The notes beneath the pieces are model-generated. The model had not been told where the DNA came from. It saw only the letters and a list, made by a program, of their open reading frames with translations, and did no database searches. Below, piece by piece: positions 34,698-44,390 of a DNA stretch of 64,000 nucleotides. Origin of the DNA: Paenibacillus cellulosilyticus (lineage in GTDB: Bacteria; Bacillota; Bacilli; Paenibacillales; Paenibacillaceae); the NCBI RefSeq assembly GCF_003182255.1, contig NZ_QGTQ01000021.1, positions 41,582 through 105,581 on the forward strand, written 5' to 3'. Positions within the stretch are counted from its first letter, which is position 1, and the number at the start of each line of letters is the position of its first letter. Made by a program: the position numbers and the translations under genes.

Positions 34698-35084
34698 TCA
34701 CCTCTCATAAAATATAGTCATCTCGATTACGTACTCGTAGATCCCTTCGTCATCTGTGCCGACGTTGACGGGTTCTGGTGTACTCATCTTGAACATAATC
34801 ACGCGTTTATCGCCGATCGTCGGCTGCTGGCCGAACAGTGCGTCATATACCTCCTGCGCCTTGCGTTCAGCTGTATCCGCGTTACGGCCCCAGTGGACCA
34901 AAATGGATACAAGCTTGGATGTATATGACGTATTGGGAAGCCCGCCGATCGCAATGTTAGGAGAGCCGCCAGGAAGGCCATAGAGACCGATACACTCCGG
35001 CTTCTTGCCGTCGAGCTTGCCAATATACCAGCTCGGGCAATCGACCTTCGTCTTCAACCAGTCGCGAACCTCAGCTAGCCTCAT
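34698..35084 (-). CDS. Tail terminator/minor capsid protein
   Basis: 128 residues from the ATG at 35084, overlapping the upstream stop by ATGA and preceded by GGGAGGG. MRLAEVRDWLKTKVDCPSWYIGKLDGKKPECIGLYG is typical of small tail-completion proteins in this position. It probably caps the tail tube where it meets the head. Confidence 0.72.
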   Translation of the reverse strand: MRLAEVRDWLKTKVDCPSWYIGKLDGKKPECIGLYGLPGGSPNIAIGGLPNTSYTSKLVSILVHWGRNADTAERKAQEVYDALFGQQPTIGDKRVIMFKMSTPEPVNVGTDDEGIYEYVIEMTIFYER

Positions 35085-35479
35085 TTGATGATCCCTCCCG
35101 TAAGCTTCTTCCAAATCTTCGTAAACACGCGTTTGACGATGTTCTCCTTGCCACCCTGCGCCCATTCCTCAAGCCACATGCCCTGGGCATTGCGGTTCTT
35201 GTCACGACGGAAGTTGTATTCTGGATGCCAATAGAGACGGCGGGCATAAGGCGTATCGTAGACAACCGATACCTGCCCTTTCTTGGCCTGCGACTCATCG
35301 ACAAATGCGCTGCGCTCTAGTTCACCTGTCTGCTTCGGTACGACCTCTGCTGTCATGATGTCGCCAAGGATGCTGTCTCTCGATCCTTGCAGCGTCTTCT
35401 CAAGTGCTTCGACCGCTGATTCTGAAATAGTCCGAAGCGCCTTCTTGTTCATCTTCGTTCGTGCCTTCACTTTGCCCAT
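35081..35479 (-). CDS. Minor capsid/head-tail joining protein (HK97 gp10-like)
   Basis: 132 residues. VVPKQTGELERSAFVDESQAKKGQVSVVYDTPYARRLYWHPEYNFRR matches head-tail proteins of the HK97 gp10 type (tGeLr.s...y..pYA...e.G.). Both ends overlap neighbours. It links the connector to the tail. Confidence 0.75.
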   Translation of the reverse strand: MGKVKARTKMNKKALRTISESAVEALEKTLQGSRDSILGDIMTAEVVPKQTGELERSAFVDESQAKKGQVSVVYDTPYARRLYWHPEYNFRRDKNRNAQGMWLEEWAQGGKENIVKRVFTKIWKKLTGGIIK

Positions 35480-35799
35480 CAGCTCAGCTCCAGCTCAGTC
35501 GAGAATACGGAGCCGTCCGGGTTACGTGGGCGAGCAGCACGATTGATCGTCTTGCGATCTGGACCGATACGGACATATCCCTCGATCATCTTGTCTGGGT
35601 TAATGTCACCCTCAAAGATAAGCTTGCCGGAGACCTGCACCAGCTGTCGTTTAGCGTCCATGACCTGCCGCGATTTGTCCTCATAGCAAGCGAGCCCATC
35701 GAAGATTAACTCCTCGACAGGCTCCCCGTCCTCAGACAATTCAGTTTGATATACCTGAACAGGAGTCTTTAATATCCAACGTGGAAACGGCAGCTTCAT
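35479..35799 (-). CDS. Head-tail joining/minor capsid protein
   Basis: 106 residues from the second ATG of an ATGATG (35799), 5 nt after AGGAGG. Beta-rich (LIFDGLACYEDKSRQVMDAKRQLVQVSGKLIFEGDINPDKMIEGYV), like small stoppers of siphoviruses. Assigned mainly by position between the connector and gp10-like gene. Confidence 0.68.
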   Translation of the reverse strand: MKLPFPRWILKTPVQVYQTELSEDGEPVEELIFDGLACYEDKSRQVMDAKRQLVQVSGKLIFEGDINPDKMIEGYVRIGPDRKTINRAARPRNPDGSVFSTELELS

Positions 35800-36161
35800 C
35801 ATAGCCTCCTGTTCGCCAGCCCTGTAGCCCGTAGCAGCCCCGTGACAGCTTCAGTGGTCTGAATGCCCCCAGCACCCTCAACTGCCTTGAATGACAGCGA
35901 TACGCTGCCAGCGCTATAGCCTGTAAGCGGCGTGTTCAGGTAATTGCCGTACTGGAACATGAAGTCGGCTTGCTGGCAAATGGCCTTAGCCACATTCGCA
36001 CGCTGAAAAGGCGTGAGGTTATCAACACCACACGCCACAATTCGGTTATAGGTTAGGCTGTCTACTTGATCGGAAGCACGCTGCAGTTCACGCTCAAGCA
36101 TATCTGCTGGGATGCTACCGTTGCCGTAGAGCGTGTAATCATCAGCGGTTGCATAGGCCAT
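35799..36161 (-). CDS. Head-tail connector protein (gp6/adaptor-like)
   Basis: 120 residues. ATADDYTLYGNGSIPADMLERELQRASDQVDSLTYNRI matches the helical adaptor that docks under the portal. It ends at the start of the next gene. It lies 4 bp after the small coiled-coil gene. Confidence 0.75.
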   Translation of the reverse strand: MAYATADDYTLYGNGSIPADMLERELQRASDQVDSLTYNRIVACGVDNLTPFQRANVAKAICQQADFMFQYGNYLNTPLTGYSAGSVSLSFKAVEGAGGIQTTEAVTGLLRATGLANRRL

Positions 36162-36165
36162 ATGA

Positions 36166-36426
36166 TCACCCGCCTGTTGCTTCTTTCAGCTTTTTGTTCG
36201 CTTCGGTCAGTTTTGTCTTCATGCTCGCCAACTGCTCTTCCAGTTCCTCATTACGATCCAGTGCCTTCTTATGCTCGGCATACGTCACCGTCTTGGACGG
36301 GGACGTCTCGATCGTCTCCAGCGCGCCGCCTTGCTCCTCCGCGATGTCGTAACCAAGTTTCAGATAGCCTGCTTTGTCTGCCTCGTCAATCTTAAGCTGC
36401 TTGTTTCCTTTGATTGCGTATAGCAT
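36166..36426 (-). CDS. Small phage protein with C-terminal coiled coil
   Basis: 86 residues. It has a compact N-terminal half (KIDEADKAGYLKLGYDIAEEQGGALETIE) and a heptad-patterned C-terminus (EELEEQLASMKTKLTEANKKLKEA). It lies between capsid and adaptor genes, where Gram-positive phages often have small proteins of unknown role, possibly capsid decoration. Confidence 0.65.
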   Translation of the reverse strand: MLYAIKGNKQLKIDEADKAGYLKLGYDIAEEQGGALETIETSPSKTVTYAEHKKALDRNEELEEQLASMKTKLTEANKKLKEATGG

Positions 36427-36439
36427 AGGTCATTCCTCC

Positions 36440-37315
36440 TTACGCTTGTGCGTTAATTTGTACGCCTGCCAGCTTACGTTCAAGCAAGAACAGGTCCGTG
36501 TAACGACGGTTTTGATACAGGTAGCCGTCGCCGCCCGTATGCGAGCCTGGTTCCCACAGATAGATAACACTGTGCTTCACAGGTGCGAGGACTGCGGACG
36601 GGTGTACCAGAATCATGTTGATCTGCTTCGCGCCTACACCCGGTACCGCGCCGCTAGTAAAGTCGAACGACGACTTCAGGCGATCCGATGGGACCATGAC
36701 CAGCGTAACGTCGTCAAGACTGCGTACAGCACGGTCTACCACTCCATTGTTGCCCGTAACTTCGATTGTCCGCTGCACTTTGTCCGCTTGCTTTAAAAGC
36801 TTCTTCATTGTCGGTGTCACGTACATAATACGGCCGCTCTGCGGCACACCAGCCTCGTCCATTGCCTCCATCATGTCATCAAAGATGCTCAGCACATTGG
36901 AGAGAGAAGGTACAACCGTGTTGATCGTGCCCCCAAGGTCCTCGACCTCGGAATACAGCTTCGAGTACCGGTATTTGTCCAACTCCGGAATCGCCTGTTC
37001 CTCCTCAAACGTGTTAGTCACGTTTGCCGCAGAAAGGATCTGATTCGTTTCATCGACATCCATCGCATCGACGAAGAACTCGACATCGCGGTCATGTTGC
37101 AGCACCTTCAGCTCGAAGTCGTTGGCGATCGCTTGACGATTCCAACCACCGTTGCGGCTGTGATCCTTATAACCAGCCACGTCCAAGCGTGGAATCTTGA
37201 CTGTTTTCGTGCCAACGAATTGTGCGTTCGCCGTCGTGAGCGCTGCCGAAGTAAGCTCCTGTGCGTATTTTTGAGACAATATTGTTAGAAAAGATTCTAC
37301 GTAATTGTAAGGCAT
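36440..37315 (-). CDS. Major capsid protein
   Basis: 291 residues. Features of the HK97 fold in phages of this type: KTVKIPRLDVAGYKDHSRN, a long P-domain helix, MYVTPTMKKLLKQADKVQRTIEV and MILVHPSAVLAPVKHSVIYLW. It directly follows a GP20-type scaffold gene. About 400 copies would form the shell. Confidence 0.88.
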   Translation of the reverse strand: MPYNYVESFLTILSQKYAQELTSAALTTANAQFVGTKTVKIPRLDVAGYKDHSRNGGWNRQAIANDFELKVLQHDRDVEFFVDAMDVDETNQILSAANVTNTFEEEQAIPELDKYRYSKLYSEVEDLGGTINTVVPSLSNVLSIFDDMMEAMDEAGVPQSGRIMYVTPTMKKLLKQADKVQRTIEVTGNNGVVDRAVRSLDDVTLVMVPSDRLKSSFDFTSGAVPGVGAKQINMILVHPSAVLAPVKHSVIYLWEPGSHTGGDGYLYQNRRYTDLFLLERKLAGVQINAQA

Positions 37316-37327
37316 TGATTATCACTC

Positions 37328-37915
37328 CTATTTTTGTTGTGTGACGCCGAAGATTGCCGCCAACTGATCATTGGCTGCTTGACCCCCGTTACCGCCACCA
37401 GAACCGCCAACACGGAAGCCAGGTCCTCCGTTGCCACCGCCATTGCCACCTTCAGGTTTGAACAAGAATGCCTTCGACTCCTGCAATCCCTTAAGCTGCT
37501 CGTCCAGTCCGACAATCTTCTCACCATCGACGACGAGCTTCGACCGATCGAACAGCCCTGCAACAAGGCCTTCATCGTGTACCTTGCCTGTGAGTGCACC
37601 TTTGATTGCATTCGTCAGCGTAAGCTCCTTCAGCTCGTTGGCGTGCTTCTCTGCTGCGGCCGTATTATCTGCTTGGAGTTGCGCAATCTTAGCCTGCAAC
37701 TCGGTAGCATCGCCCGCGCTCTTCTTCAACGTCTCGAGCTGAGCGTCACGCTCCGTGACATCCTTCTCAGCCTTCTTCTTGGCCTCAACAGCTTCGTTAT
37801 ACTGCGACTTAGGTACAAAATGCTTCGGCAGCTCCTTGCCGGTATCGCCGATAATAGAATCAATCTTGGCGTCGTCCAGCCCTGCCGCTTTCAAAATTGC
37901 TTTCAACCAATCCAT
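37328..37915 (-). CDS. Capsid scaffold protein (GP20-like)
   Basis: 195 residues. MDWLKAILKAAGLDDAKIDSIIGDTGKELPKHFVPKSQYNE, long coiled coil at 45-105 and a C-terminal Gly/Asn-rich linker (GGNGGGNGGPGFRVGGSGGGNGG) before a short helix that may contact the capsid protein. It guides capsid assembly and is lost on maturation. Confidence 0.85.
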   Translation of the reverse strand: MDWLKAILKAAGLDDAKIDSIIGDTGKELPKHFVPKSQYNEAVEAKKKAEKDVTERDAQLETLKKSAGDATELQAKIAQLQADNTAAAEKHANELKELTLTNAIKGALTGKVHDEGLVAGLFDRSKLVVDGEKIVGLDEQLKGLQESKAFLFKPEGGNGGGNGGPGFRVGGSGGGNGGQAANDQLAAIFGVTQQK

Positions 37916-37995
37916 TTATCCATCAGCCTCCATAGATTTTTATAGCTGCTCTCCAGCTACAGGGAGTAGGCCGCTATGCTCCGGCCAACGAGCAA

Positions 37996-38090
37996 TAGGC
38001 CCTAGCAGTCTCAGCCAGGGCCTAGAAATTCACAAGCGTTTGGGATTTTAGGCAAAACAAAAGCACCCTCGCGATATGCGTGAGTGCTCT
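37996..38090 (-). terminator. Terminator and leader hairpin between minor capsid and scaffold genes
   Basis: A stem at 38063-38072 with 38078-38087, followed on the minus strand by TTTTGTTTT, closes the gene ending at 38091. An 8-bp hairpin, TAGGCCCT with AGGGCCTA, follows at 37996-38024 in the leader of the scaffold-capsid unit. A strong terminator here implies a separate promoter or antitermination for the capsid genes. Confidence 0.65.
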
Positions 38091-38300
38091 TTAGGATAGA
38101 ACCTTTATGCTGTTCGCTTGTTCCTCGGTGATTTCTTCATATTCAAGATCCTCACCGACAAATATACGGCATTGCTCAGGATCAGGCTGCCATGCAGCGT
38201 TCTCCGAATCGAAACGTTCGAAGTTGCCCCCTACATATCGATACAATCGAGATGCAGAATCACCTGTATATCCATATACAAAATAGAAATCTTCCGGCAT
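38091..38300 (-). CDS. Small phage protein, unknown
   Basis: 69 residues, acidic: FYFVYGYTGDSASRLYRYVGGNFERFDSENAAWQPDPEQCRIFVGEDLEYEEITEEQANSI. A short beta-rich domain followed by an acidic helix. It lies 12 bp after the minor capsid gene with a RelA-like tail and before a terminator. It could be a partner or immunity protein of that domain, but this is a guess from position. Confidence 0.65.
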   Translation of the reverse strand: MPEDFYFVYGYTGDSASRLYRYVGGNFERFDSENAAWQPDPEQCRIFVGEDLEYEEITEEQANSIKVLS

Positions 38301-38312
38301 GCCCTTACCTCC

Positions 38313-40175
38313 TTACTTAATCTTATCGATATCTTTCGGCTTCTTCAGGCCCGAAGACAATGAGAACATCTCCTTCGTTAGCTCAGCTCGCCGTTCAGTT
38401 GATGTACTGTCGAGTCTGTATTCCTCGTATATTTCATGCATCCGTCCATTCTTAAGCTCAAAGCTTTCAGGGGTATGAAATTGCACTTCGAATTTCTGTC
38501 CCTCAGGACTAACGAATACCGCGTTTACGCCGCGATAAGGGTTACGCTTATCGTCCCACGTATTTTTGAGCTTATGGCGTGTGTAGCCCTTCGCTTCCAT
38601 TTCAGCTACCACAGCTTCATAATGGCCGACCAGTTTATCACCATCCGCCTGGTACGTATACCTGATGACATCATTCATGTTGGAAAGCGTGTCATTAATG
38701 ATCGCCATATCCCCGCTATTCTTACTATCCGAGTTAACCTTGCGCAGATAGGAATCCTTACCCTTAAGCCTGTATTCAAGACCCACCATATCCATACCAG
38801 TAGATTCTGATATAGCCTGAAGGTCGCTCGTAATCTGCGGCTCCCGCGCAACGACTTGCTCGTATGCGTTCAGCTTGCGATAATCGCCTTTGTACTGATT
38901 CCAACGCTCACTTTCATTATACTTAATGCGCTGGAATTCTGCCAGAGATGCAGGAGCTCGATCACCAAGTACTTGTTTATACCTCTCTAGTTGCTTAGCA
39001 TCACTTGACGCCTTTTCTCTGATTAGATCCTTTGTGGTCAGAGGTGGTAATTGGGTCTTCTCACGCTTGCTGTCGCGTTTCAGATGATCATTCTCAGCTA
39101 GATGCGTCTTCAGGCGTCCTTTCCACTCTTTTACCTTGGCTGCAGCTGCTGCCTGATTGTTAGGATCGGTCGAGCCTGCCTCTCGGCGATTGTATTTCCG
39201 AATCTGACGCTCCATATAACGTTGCTTTTGTTCAGCCTTATAGTTCGCCAAGGCTTTCGCATCATCGACCGGCTGCGGAAGCTTGCTGACACCTGGAAAG
39301 AATGTCGCCATGTTATGCCGGCAATGCGGATGGAATAAACCGCCCGCCATGGCCGTACTGAGCAATGGATAATCACCGTCTGCTGCCGTTCCACCGCTAT
39401 ATACGTCGTCGATGTACACCTTACCTTGCCACGGTAAGCAAAGCGGTGAGCAGTTACTATGCGCTGATACGACGACAGTACGGACACCTATCTCCTGCCG
39501 CCTAGCACCCTCGCCTGCGAATGTCGCTCGCTGCGCCGCTGCCCGCAGCGCCATCTCTGCATATGAAGCGATGTTAACCTTGCGGCCATCCTTATACGTG
39601 ATGCAATCGATACCTTTATCGAGAAAGTCCTTCGTTGCCATGTCTATTGCCTGATTCAACGATAACGCACCGCTGTTATGGTATAGCTGTGCCTTATATA
39701 TGGTCTGCCGATACACATCATCCATTTTCCGTAGCATAGCGTGCTTGGCATTATCCATATCTCCGTTAATCGAGTCAGTCAGTGCATCAACACGTCGGTG
39801 ATTCAACTTGAAGAAGTTGTCGTCATTGTCCTCACGCGGTACTGGCCGAGGCGTGTTTTCACGCTTACCGAATCCGAATCGATTCCAAATACGGTTAGCA
39901 GCATCACCCACGCTCTTGGCTCCGCGCTTGAATGACCCCCACAACGTACGTTCGACAGTATCCTTGACGTCAGGCATAGCTTCGTCGACGATCTTGCGGT
40001 TTCGCTTGCGATACTCCTTAATGGCCGCTAACTTGCGCGCCTGCCACTGCGTCCACTCGAAGCCTTCCTTCTTCTCCTCATCCTCATGAGCAGTTAGGTT
40101 ACGCTTCATGGACTTTATCAGATCGGTTTCCATCTGTCCGAATATGGAACGAAGGTCAAAGCGCTTCTTCTTCAT
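38313..40175 (-). CDS. Minor capsid protein with C-terminal RelA/SpoT-like domain
   Basis: 620 residues. Residues 1-330 match phage minor capsid protein 2 (VDALTDSINGDMDNAKHAMLRKMDDVYRQTIYKAQ, the VVVSAHSNCSPLC and FHPHCRHN metal-binding region). A helical linker follows. The last 180 residues resemble RelA/SpoT-fold synthetases or related toxins: YRLKGKDSYLRKV, NDVIRYTYQAD, GYTRHKLKNTWDDKRNPYRGVN and KFEVQFHTPESF parallel R.KS..S...K, D..G.R, Y..PK.NGY and EVQIRT. Such tails could be injected with the DNA. Overlaps the portal gene by ATGA. Confidence 0.75.
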   Translation of the reverse strand: MKKKRFDLRSIFGQMETDLIKSMKRNLTAHEDEEKKEGFEWTQWQARKLAAIKEYRKRNRKIVDEAMPDVKDTVERTLWGSFKRGAKSVGDAANRIWNRFGFGKRENTPRPVPREDNDDNFFKLNHRRVDALTDSINGDMDNAKHAMLRKMDDVYRQTIYKAQLYHNSGALSLNQAIDMATKDFLDKGIDCITYKDGRKVNIASYAEMALRAAAQRATFAGEGARRQEIGVRTVVVSAHSNCSPLCLPWQGKVYIDDVYSGGTAADGDYPLLSTAMAGGLFHPHCRHNMATFFPGVSKLPQPVDDAKALANYKAEQKQRYMERQIRKYNRREAGSTDPNNQAAAAAKVKEWKGRLKTHLAENDHLKRDSKREKTQLPPLTTKDLIREKASSDAKQLERYKQVLGDRAPASLAEFQRIKYNESERWNQYKGDYRKLNAYEQVVAREPQITSDLQAISESTGMDMVGLEYRLKGKDSYLRKVNSDSKNSGDMAIINDTLSNMNDVIRYTYQADGDKLVGHYEAVVAEMEAKGYTRHKLKNTWDDKRNPYRGVNAVFVSPEGQKFEVQFHTPESFELKNGRMHEIYEEYRLDSTSTERRAELTKEMFSLSSGLKKPKDIDKIK

Positions 40176-41659
40176 TCGTCATCCAACTCGTCGTCCGGTG
40201 GATCATCCCGTGTGCCAGGCTCATCTGTAAGCATGCCGCTGCTCTCCGCTTTCAACCGTGCGACCTCTTCGGCCTTCTCTTCATCGGTCCAGGTGTCGCC
40301 ATACATCTCTTCGACAGCTCGCTCAATCGACATCACACCGAACGTCCGCGCTTTACCAACCGTCTCCACCACACTGTCAAACGACGGCGAGGCGTACTCT
40401 CCGAACTTGACGGATGGCTCATACAGTCCAGCTGCGCGACCGTTTAGCGTATCAAAGACCATCAGAGCCGTGGCAACGACCTGCGGGATAACCTCGTTCA
40501 ATCGCTCGACCAGCTTGCCACGAGTATACAGCGTCGCCTTCTCCTTCTCGCGTTGCGCCTCGGCGTTGTCTGTCTTCTTCAGATCGATGCCCAGCGTGGC
40601 AGGTGAGACAATGCCCTGTAGGCACATGTCCAGCGCGCTAGCATACGATTCGACGAACGCTTCGTATAGAATTTGCGGCTGAATCATACTGATTTGGCTC
40701 TTAGCATCCTCGGCGAGTGTCGATCCAACTTTTATGAACTGATTATCGAACGGATTGGGCCGCATCGTCGCCCCGGTATCAGGGTTACGCGGTATCAGAT
40801 CCTCCGGAATGTACTTCTGTACCCTACCGGACCGGATCGCGTCGAGCCATTGGCTTACAACCTCATCCAGCGCATCGAAGCTGTCTGCCTTGCCCTCGAA
40901 TATCGACTTGCCGCGGCCTTTCCACTTCGGCGACTTGAAGAACATAAGCGGTAAGGCCATAATCCAGTCACCGCTATACGTCACATCGGCCAGTTCTGCC
41001 GTTTCCGGTACCATAGTGAGCGGCACTTCCTTGCCGTAGGCGTCCAGCAGCTGATACTTGATGTATCCACGCCCAAACGTCTCGACGAGTCGGTAATCCT
41101 TATCACGCTGCCGATAGTCTGTGTAGAAGACGACCTCCTGCAGTCTGCCGCGCTGCCGCTTATACTCAACCTGGTCACCGCTGTAGAACTCTATGATCGG
41201 ATACGGCGTAATGGCTGTATCGACGGTCAGCTTGAAAGCTCCGTCGCCTGCTACTAGCGCATCCGTAATGGCCCCGCCCAGCAGCTCGGGGAAATCGTTA
41301 TCCTCGGCGATCTCTTCCCACGTCACATTCACGGCCTCCGTCTGCAGCTCAATGCTATCCATATCAGCAATGACAATGTCAGACAGCTTGTCCGCGATTA
41401 ACGCAGGTAATCCGGTATGGATCTTACGAATGCCTAGATCCGCGCTCGGTACCGCTGCCCAGAAGCGCGACCGACTAACAGCATCGGCTGCTGCTTGCTT
41501 GTGAAACTGGTCCAGCTCAGACGGATCGCCACGATACCATAGCCGATTACGCAGCACGTTCGTCCCGTAGCTGAATGGCTCTGTAATCGTAATGACTCGA
41601 TTCTCCACCGCTGGATTGATCCGCAGCATCTTCATGACCATGTTTTTAAACCACCCCAC
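40172..41659 (-). CDS. Portal protein (SPP1 gp6-like)
   Basis: 495 residues. Sequence YGTNVLRNRLWYRGDPSELDQFHKQAA, PLMFFKSPKWKGRGKSIFEGKADSFDALDEVVSQWLDAIRSGRVQKYIPEDLIP and DMCLQGIVSPATLGIDLKK is typical of SPP1-type portals. It forms the dodecameric DNA channel at one capsid vertex. The C-terminus is acidic. It overlaps the minor capsid gene and follows the terminase by 3 bp. Confidence 0.88.
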   Translation of the reverse strand: MGWFKNMVMKMLRINPAVENRVITITEPFSYGTNVLRNRLWYRGDPSELDQFHKQAAADAVSRSRFWAAVPSADLGIRKIHTGLPALIADKLSDIVIADMDSIELQTEAVNVTWEEIAEDNDFPELLGGAITDALVAGDGAFKLTVDTAITPYPIIEFYSGDQVEYKRQRGRLQEVVFYTDYRQRDKDYRLVETFGRGYIKYQLLDAYGKEVPLTMVPETAELADVTYSGDWIMALPLMFFKSPKWKGRGKSIFEGKADSFDALDEVVSQWLDAIRSGRVQKYIPEDLIPRNPDTGATMRPNPFDNQFIKVGSTLAEDAKSQISMIQPQILYEAFVESYASALDMCLQGIVSPATLGIDLKKTDNAEAQREKEKATLYTRGKLVERLNEVIPQVVATALMVFDTLNGRAAGLYEPSVKFGEYASPSFDSVVETVGKARTFGVMSIERAVEEMYGDTWTDEEKAEEVARLKAESSGMLTDEPGTRDDPPDDELDDE

Positions 41660-41662
41660 TCT

Positions 41663-42982
41663 CTATACCTCCAATCTGCGTTTGAATGGCTGCACCGCAT
41701 ACTCGGAGCTGTCCAAGCAGTCTACCGGATAGCTGCCGTCATCCGTCCGCACCCATTCGCCCGCCTGGCGCTCCTTCTCGTCCCACGTCGCATTCTCCAG
41801 CGCCTCAGTCCACTGTTTCAGGTGGTGCATGACCTTATACCGCCCTTGATTGATCAAGATGTTCGTCAGTCGGATGCGATCGACGATGCCCTCTTTCTTG
41901 TAGGCAGCTACGACTTGAAGGTTGATACCGCGGCGCCGCAACTCGTTCGCCAGCGCCTGCCGAAATAGCTTATCGGCTGACTCCGCGAAGATATGAGCAC
42001 ACGACAAAAATGCCGGATAAGTCTCCGACCACTCGACTATCTTATTCACGATTTCCTTTGCATACCGATCATGCGTATATCCGCTTTCCTTACCCTGCTT
42101 GTGGTAGTAGCCATCCAGCAGCACGACGTTCTCGTACTTGGCCGTCATGCCCGTCAACGTGGCGACGGTCGCATCCGTACCACCAATATCGATGCCTATC
42201 GAGAACTCCATAAAGCGGTAGTCCTTGATATCAGCACGCGTTACGATGACATCCTTGCTTGTGTAGCCCGTGTAGATGCGCCCTGTCGCTGCGGTTCTCT
42301 TGCCTTGGATGTCGGCTTGATACCATAGACTGCCCTTGTCATACGTCGCAAGCACAGCCCGTAAGCGATCGTCTGGGATGCTCAGATTACCCATAACGGT
42401 AAAGTGAGCGTAATTGTACCCCGGGTTCTCTCCACGCTTCAGCAGCTCGTCCTGATAGTCGAGTACATCGCGATAGAACCAGTGTGAAGGAGGCTTCGGG
42501 TTGAGGTCGAAGAACAGCTGCCGCTTAGAGCTGGCGAGCGTCCGGTCGAACGCCTCCTGTACGAATGACTGGTGACACTCGTTCACCTCGGTGATATACA
42601 CCGTACCGTAGCTGTTACCCTTGATCCTCGCCGCGTCGTTCGCCTTACCGCCTCCGGCTATGATGACGACCTTCTCACCTGTAGCTGTCTGGATGTAAAG
42701 CGCATCGCGGTTCTTGTACTCACCTTCACGGCAGCGGCCCTCGAATAGATGCTGCAAGCCGAAGCCGTTCGAGTCAATCGCGTTCATCTTGGCCGCACCG
42801 AGGCTCACTCCGGCTACTAGATGAAGCTTGTCGGGATGCACCTCTAAGCACATAGCGTAGGCGATTAGGTTGATGATGTTCTTACCTGCACGCTTACCAC
42901 CTTCTGCAACGTTCAGCCATGAGTCCTTGCTGCGTGCGATATACGCCGCCTGCTTCGCCGTAAGCGGTGCATACTCAATCAT
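41663..42982 (-). CDS. terL: Terminase large subunit
   Basis: 439 residues. The ATPase P-loop is a variant, GGKRAGKN, near residue 28. Walker B is VYITEVNE. The nuclease domain shows [14 protein letters not shown] (first acidic cluster) and [10 protein letters not shown]. It packages DNA into the prohead and cleaves concatemers. It overlaps the small subunit gene by 8 bp. Confidence 0.88.
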   Translation of the reverse strand: MIEYAPLTAKQAAYIARSKDSWLNVAEGGKRAGKNIINLIAYAMCLEVHPDKLHLVAGVSLGAAKMNAIDSNGFGLQHLFEGRCREGEYKNRDALYIQTATGEKVVIIAGGGKANDAARIKGNSYGTVYITEVNECHQSFVQEAFDRTLASSKRQLFFDLNPKPPSHWFYRDVLDYQDELLKRGENPGYNYAHFTVMGNLSIPDDRLRAVLATYDKGSLWYQADIQGKRTAATGRIYTGYTSKDVIVTRADIKDYRFMEFSIGIDIGGTDATVATLTGMTAKYENVVLLDGYYHKQGKESGYTHDRYAKEIVNKIVEWSETYPAFLSCAHIFAESADKLFRQALANELRRRGINLQVVAAYKKEGIVDRIRLTNILINQGRYKVMHHLKQWTEALENATWDEKERQAGEWVRTDDGSYPVDCLDSSEYAVQPFKRRLEV

Positions 42983-43694
42983 CGGTCAGCACCCTTTCCG
43001 GCGCTGGGTTGTTGATCAGATCGGCAAGAGCGGTAATCTGAGCGTTCGGGTCTACGCCGTCCTTGTTCGGCACCTTAGCCTTCAGCACCTCGATGCGGGC
43101 TTTCTGCTCCTCTGTCGCAAGATCTGTCTTCAGCAGCTCGTCATATTGCTTGATCAGACTCTGAAGCGTCGCCATGGCCCGGCTCTGCGCCTGCAAGAAG
43201 GTCGCCTGCTTGTCCCAAGCCTGCTGAACCTCCCACTTCTCACCAAATACATTGCCGCTCTTCTCTTCGATCCGCTCGATCGTCTTATCATCGCGGTCCT
43301 TGACGAACATAATCTGCTGCGCCCGAATGATGGCCGTGTACTGGATCATGATGTTGTCCCAAACGATGTCGATAGGGTTGCGCTCCTGCAGCTGCTCCAT
43401 GATCTCCAGCGATTCAGCCGGCAGATACTTCTGGAACAGCCCGTGCGTTACGGCGTTGCTGTTGCGCGCTGGTGCCCCTCCGTTGTTGCCGACGGCATTC
43501 TTATTCCCTTTTGGTGCACCCCCGCGTTTTGTGTGCATACCTTTGTCAGAGGGTGCACCCTTGTTTCGCTCCCAGCCGTGCCGCTGCTTCCAGCTCTTAA
43601 CCGTGTTCAGGGTAACGCCATACTTCTCGGCAATCTCCTTGTATTTCAAGCCTGCTTGATAGTCCAGCTCAGCCAGCTTATGCGTCTCTGCCAT
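42975..43694 (-). CDS. terS: Terminase small subunit with N-terminal helix-turn-helix
   Basis: 239 residues. The HTH is [29 protein letters not shown] at residues 15-44, followed by a Gly/Asn-rich linker ([28 protein letters not shown]) and a helical oligomerisation core. This is the standard Gram-positive TerS layout. It recognises the packaging site, often inside its own gene. Confidence 0.85.
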   Translation of the reverse strand: MAETHKLAELDYQAGLKYKEIAEKYGVTLNTVKSWKQRHGWERNKGAPSDKGMHTKRGGAPKGNKNAVGNNGGAPARNSNAVTHGLFQKYLPAESLEIMEQLQERNPIDIVWDNIMIQYTAIIRAQQIMFVKDRDDKTIERIEEKSGNVFGEKWEVQQAWDKQATFLQAQSRAMATLQSLIKQYDELLKTDLATEEQKARIEVLKAKVPNKDGVDPNAQITALADLINNPAPERVLTDD

Positions 43695-43752
43695 GCTTCA
43701 CGCTCACCACCTCCGGTATTGTGTTGTTTTGCGGAAAAATAAAAAGCACCGG

Positions 43753-44010
43753 TTAAGGTGCTTGATTTAGCTCATCGGTTGATGTCGATGCCGACAATAG
43801 TAGATTCACCATTCTGGATAAATCCTCTTCATTTCTCGCTATTTTCGCCGATTTCATGCAATCTTCAAAACGTATTCCCGCACACGCAAAATCTCCAAGT
43901 GCATCAATTTCCGAAACAGACATATGCATTGTCATCTCTTCGATTTGCGATATTTCTGATCCTGTAATTGCACAAATTTTCAAGATAGAAGAATATCTTA
44001 TCTCGTCCAT
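43753..44010 (-). CDS. Small phage protein, unknown
   Basis: 85 residues from the ATG at 44010 with GAGGTG upstream. Mostly helical (SSILKICAITGSEISQIEEMTMHMSVSEIDALGDFACAGIRFEDCMKSAKIARNEEDLSRMVNLLL). It lies just before the terminase genes. No family recognised. Confidence 0.6.
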   Translation of the reverse strand: MDEIRYSSILKICAITGSEISQIEEMTMHMSVSEIDALGDFACAGIRFEDCMKSAKIARNEEDLSRMVNLLLSASTSTDELNQAP

Positions 44011-44046
44011 CGGAATCACCTCGTGAACATTGTAATGCATATAGCT

Positions 44047-44268
44047 TTATGGGAACAGCCTTTTTGACGAATCTTGTGCCTTTTGCGTAGGTGTGCCACC
44101 GACCCGACTCAAATTCCTAAACGCTTGGGTTTTTCCCTTGAAGCACCGCGGCACACTGCATACTTGCTTTGAGCCAGTCCAGCGGCCCCATATACAGCCC
44201 TTGCAGTGCACTGGCGGTGTTGGCTCCTCGCGTTCGATCTGATATTTCTTATAGGCTTCCGGCGTCAT
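44047..44268 (-). CDS. Small cysteine-rich phage protein
   Basis: 73 residues. HCKGCIWGRWTGSKQVCSVPRCFKG has four cysteines suited to one zinc or iron site. Otherwise basic and hydrophilic. It follows a terminator, at the boundary of early and late blocks. Function unknown. Confidence 0.6.
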   Translation of the reverse strand: MTPEAYKKYQIEREEPTPPVHCKGCIWGRWTGSKQVCSVPRCFKGKTQAFRNLSRVGGTPTQKAQDSSKRLFP

Positions 44269-44288
44269 GCTGGTGCCTCCTTTACATG

Positions 44289-44316
44289 CAAAAAGGCCGT
44301 CCGATTGGACGACCTT
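44289..44316 (-). terminator. Terminator after the late regulator gene
   Basis: A 10-bp stem (44293-44302 with 44307-44316, one G-U) with a GATT/AATC loop and T-run on the minus strand. It lies between the sigma-like regulator and the small genes before terminase. Confidence 0.8.
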
Positions 44317-44390
44317 GGCTCATATACAAATATTTCATACTAGCATAATACCATGGGTTGACATGCCCTGTGTTCGCATTCTATTCGCAT

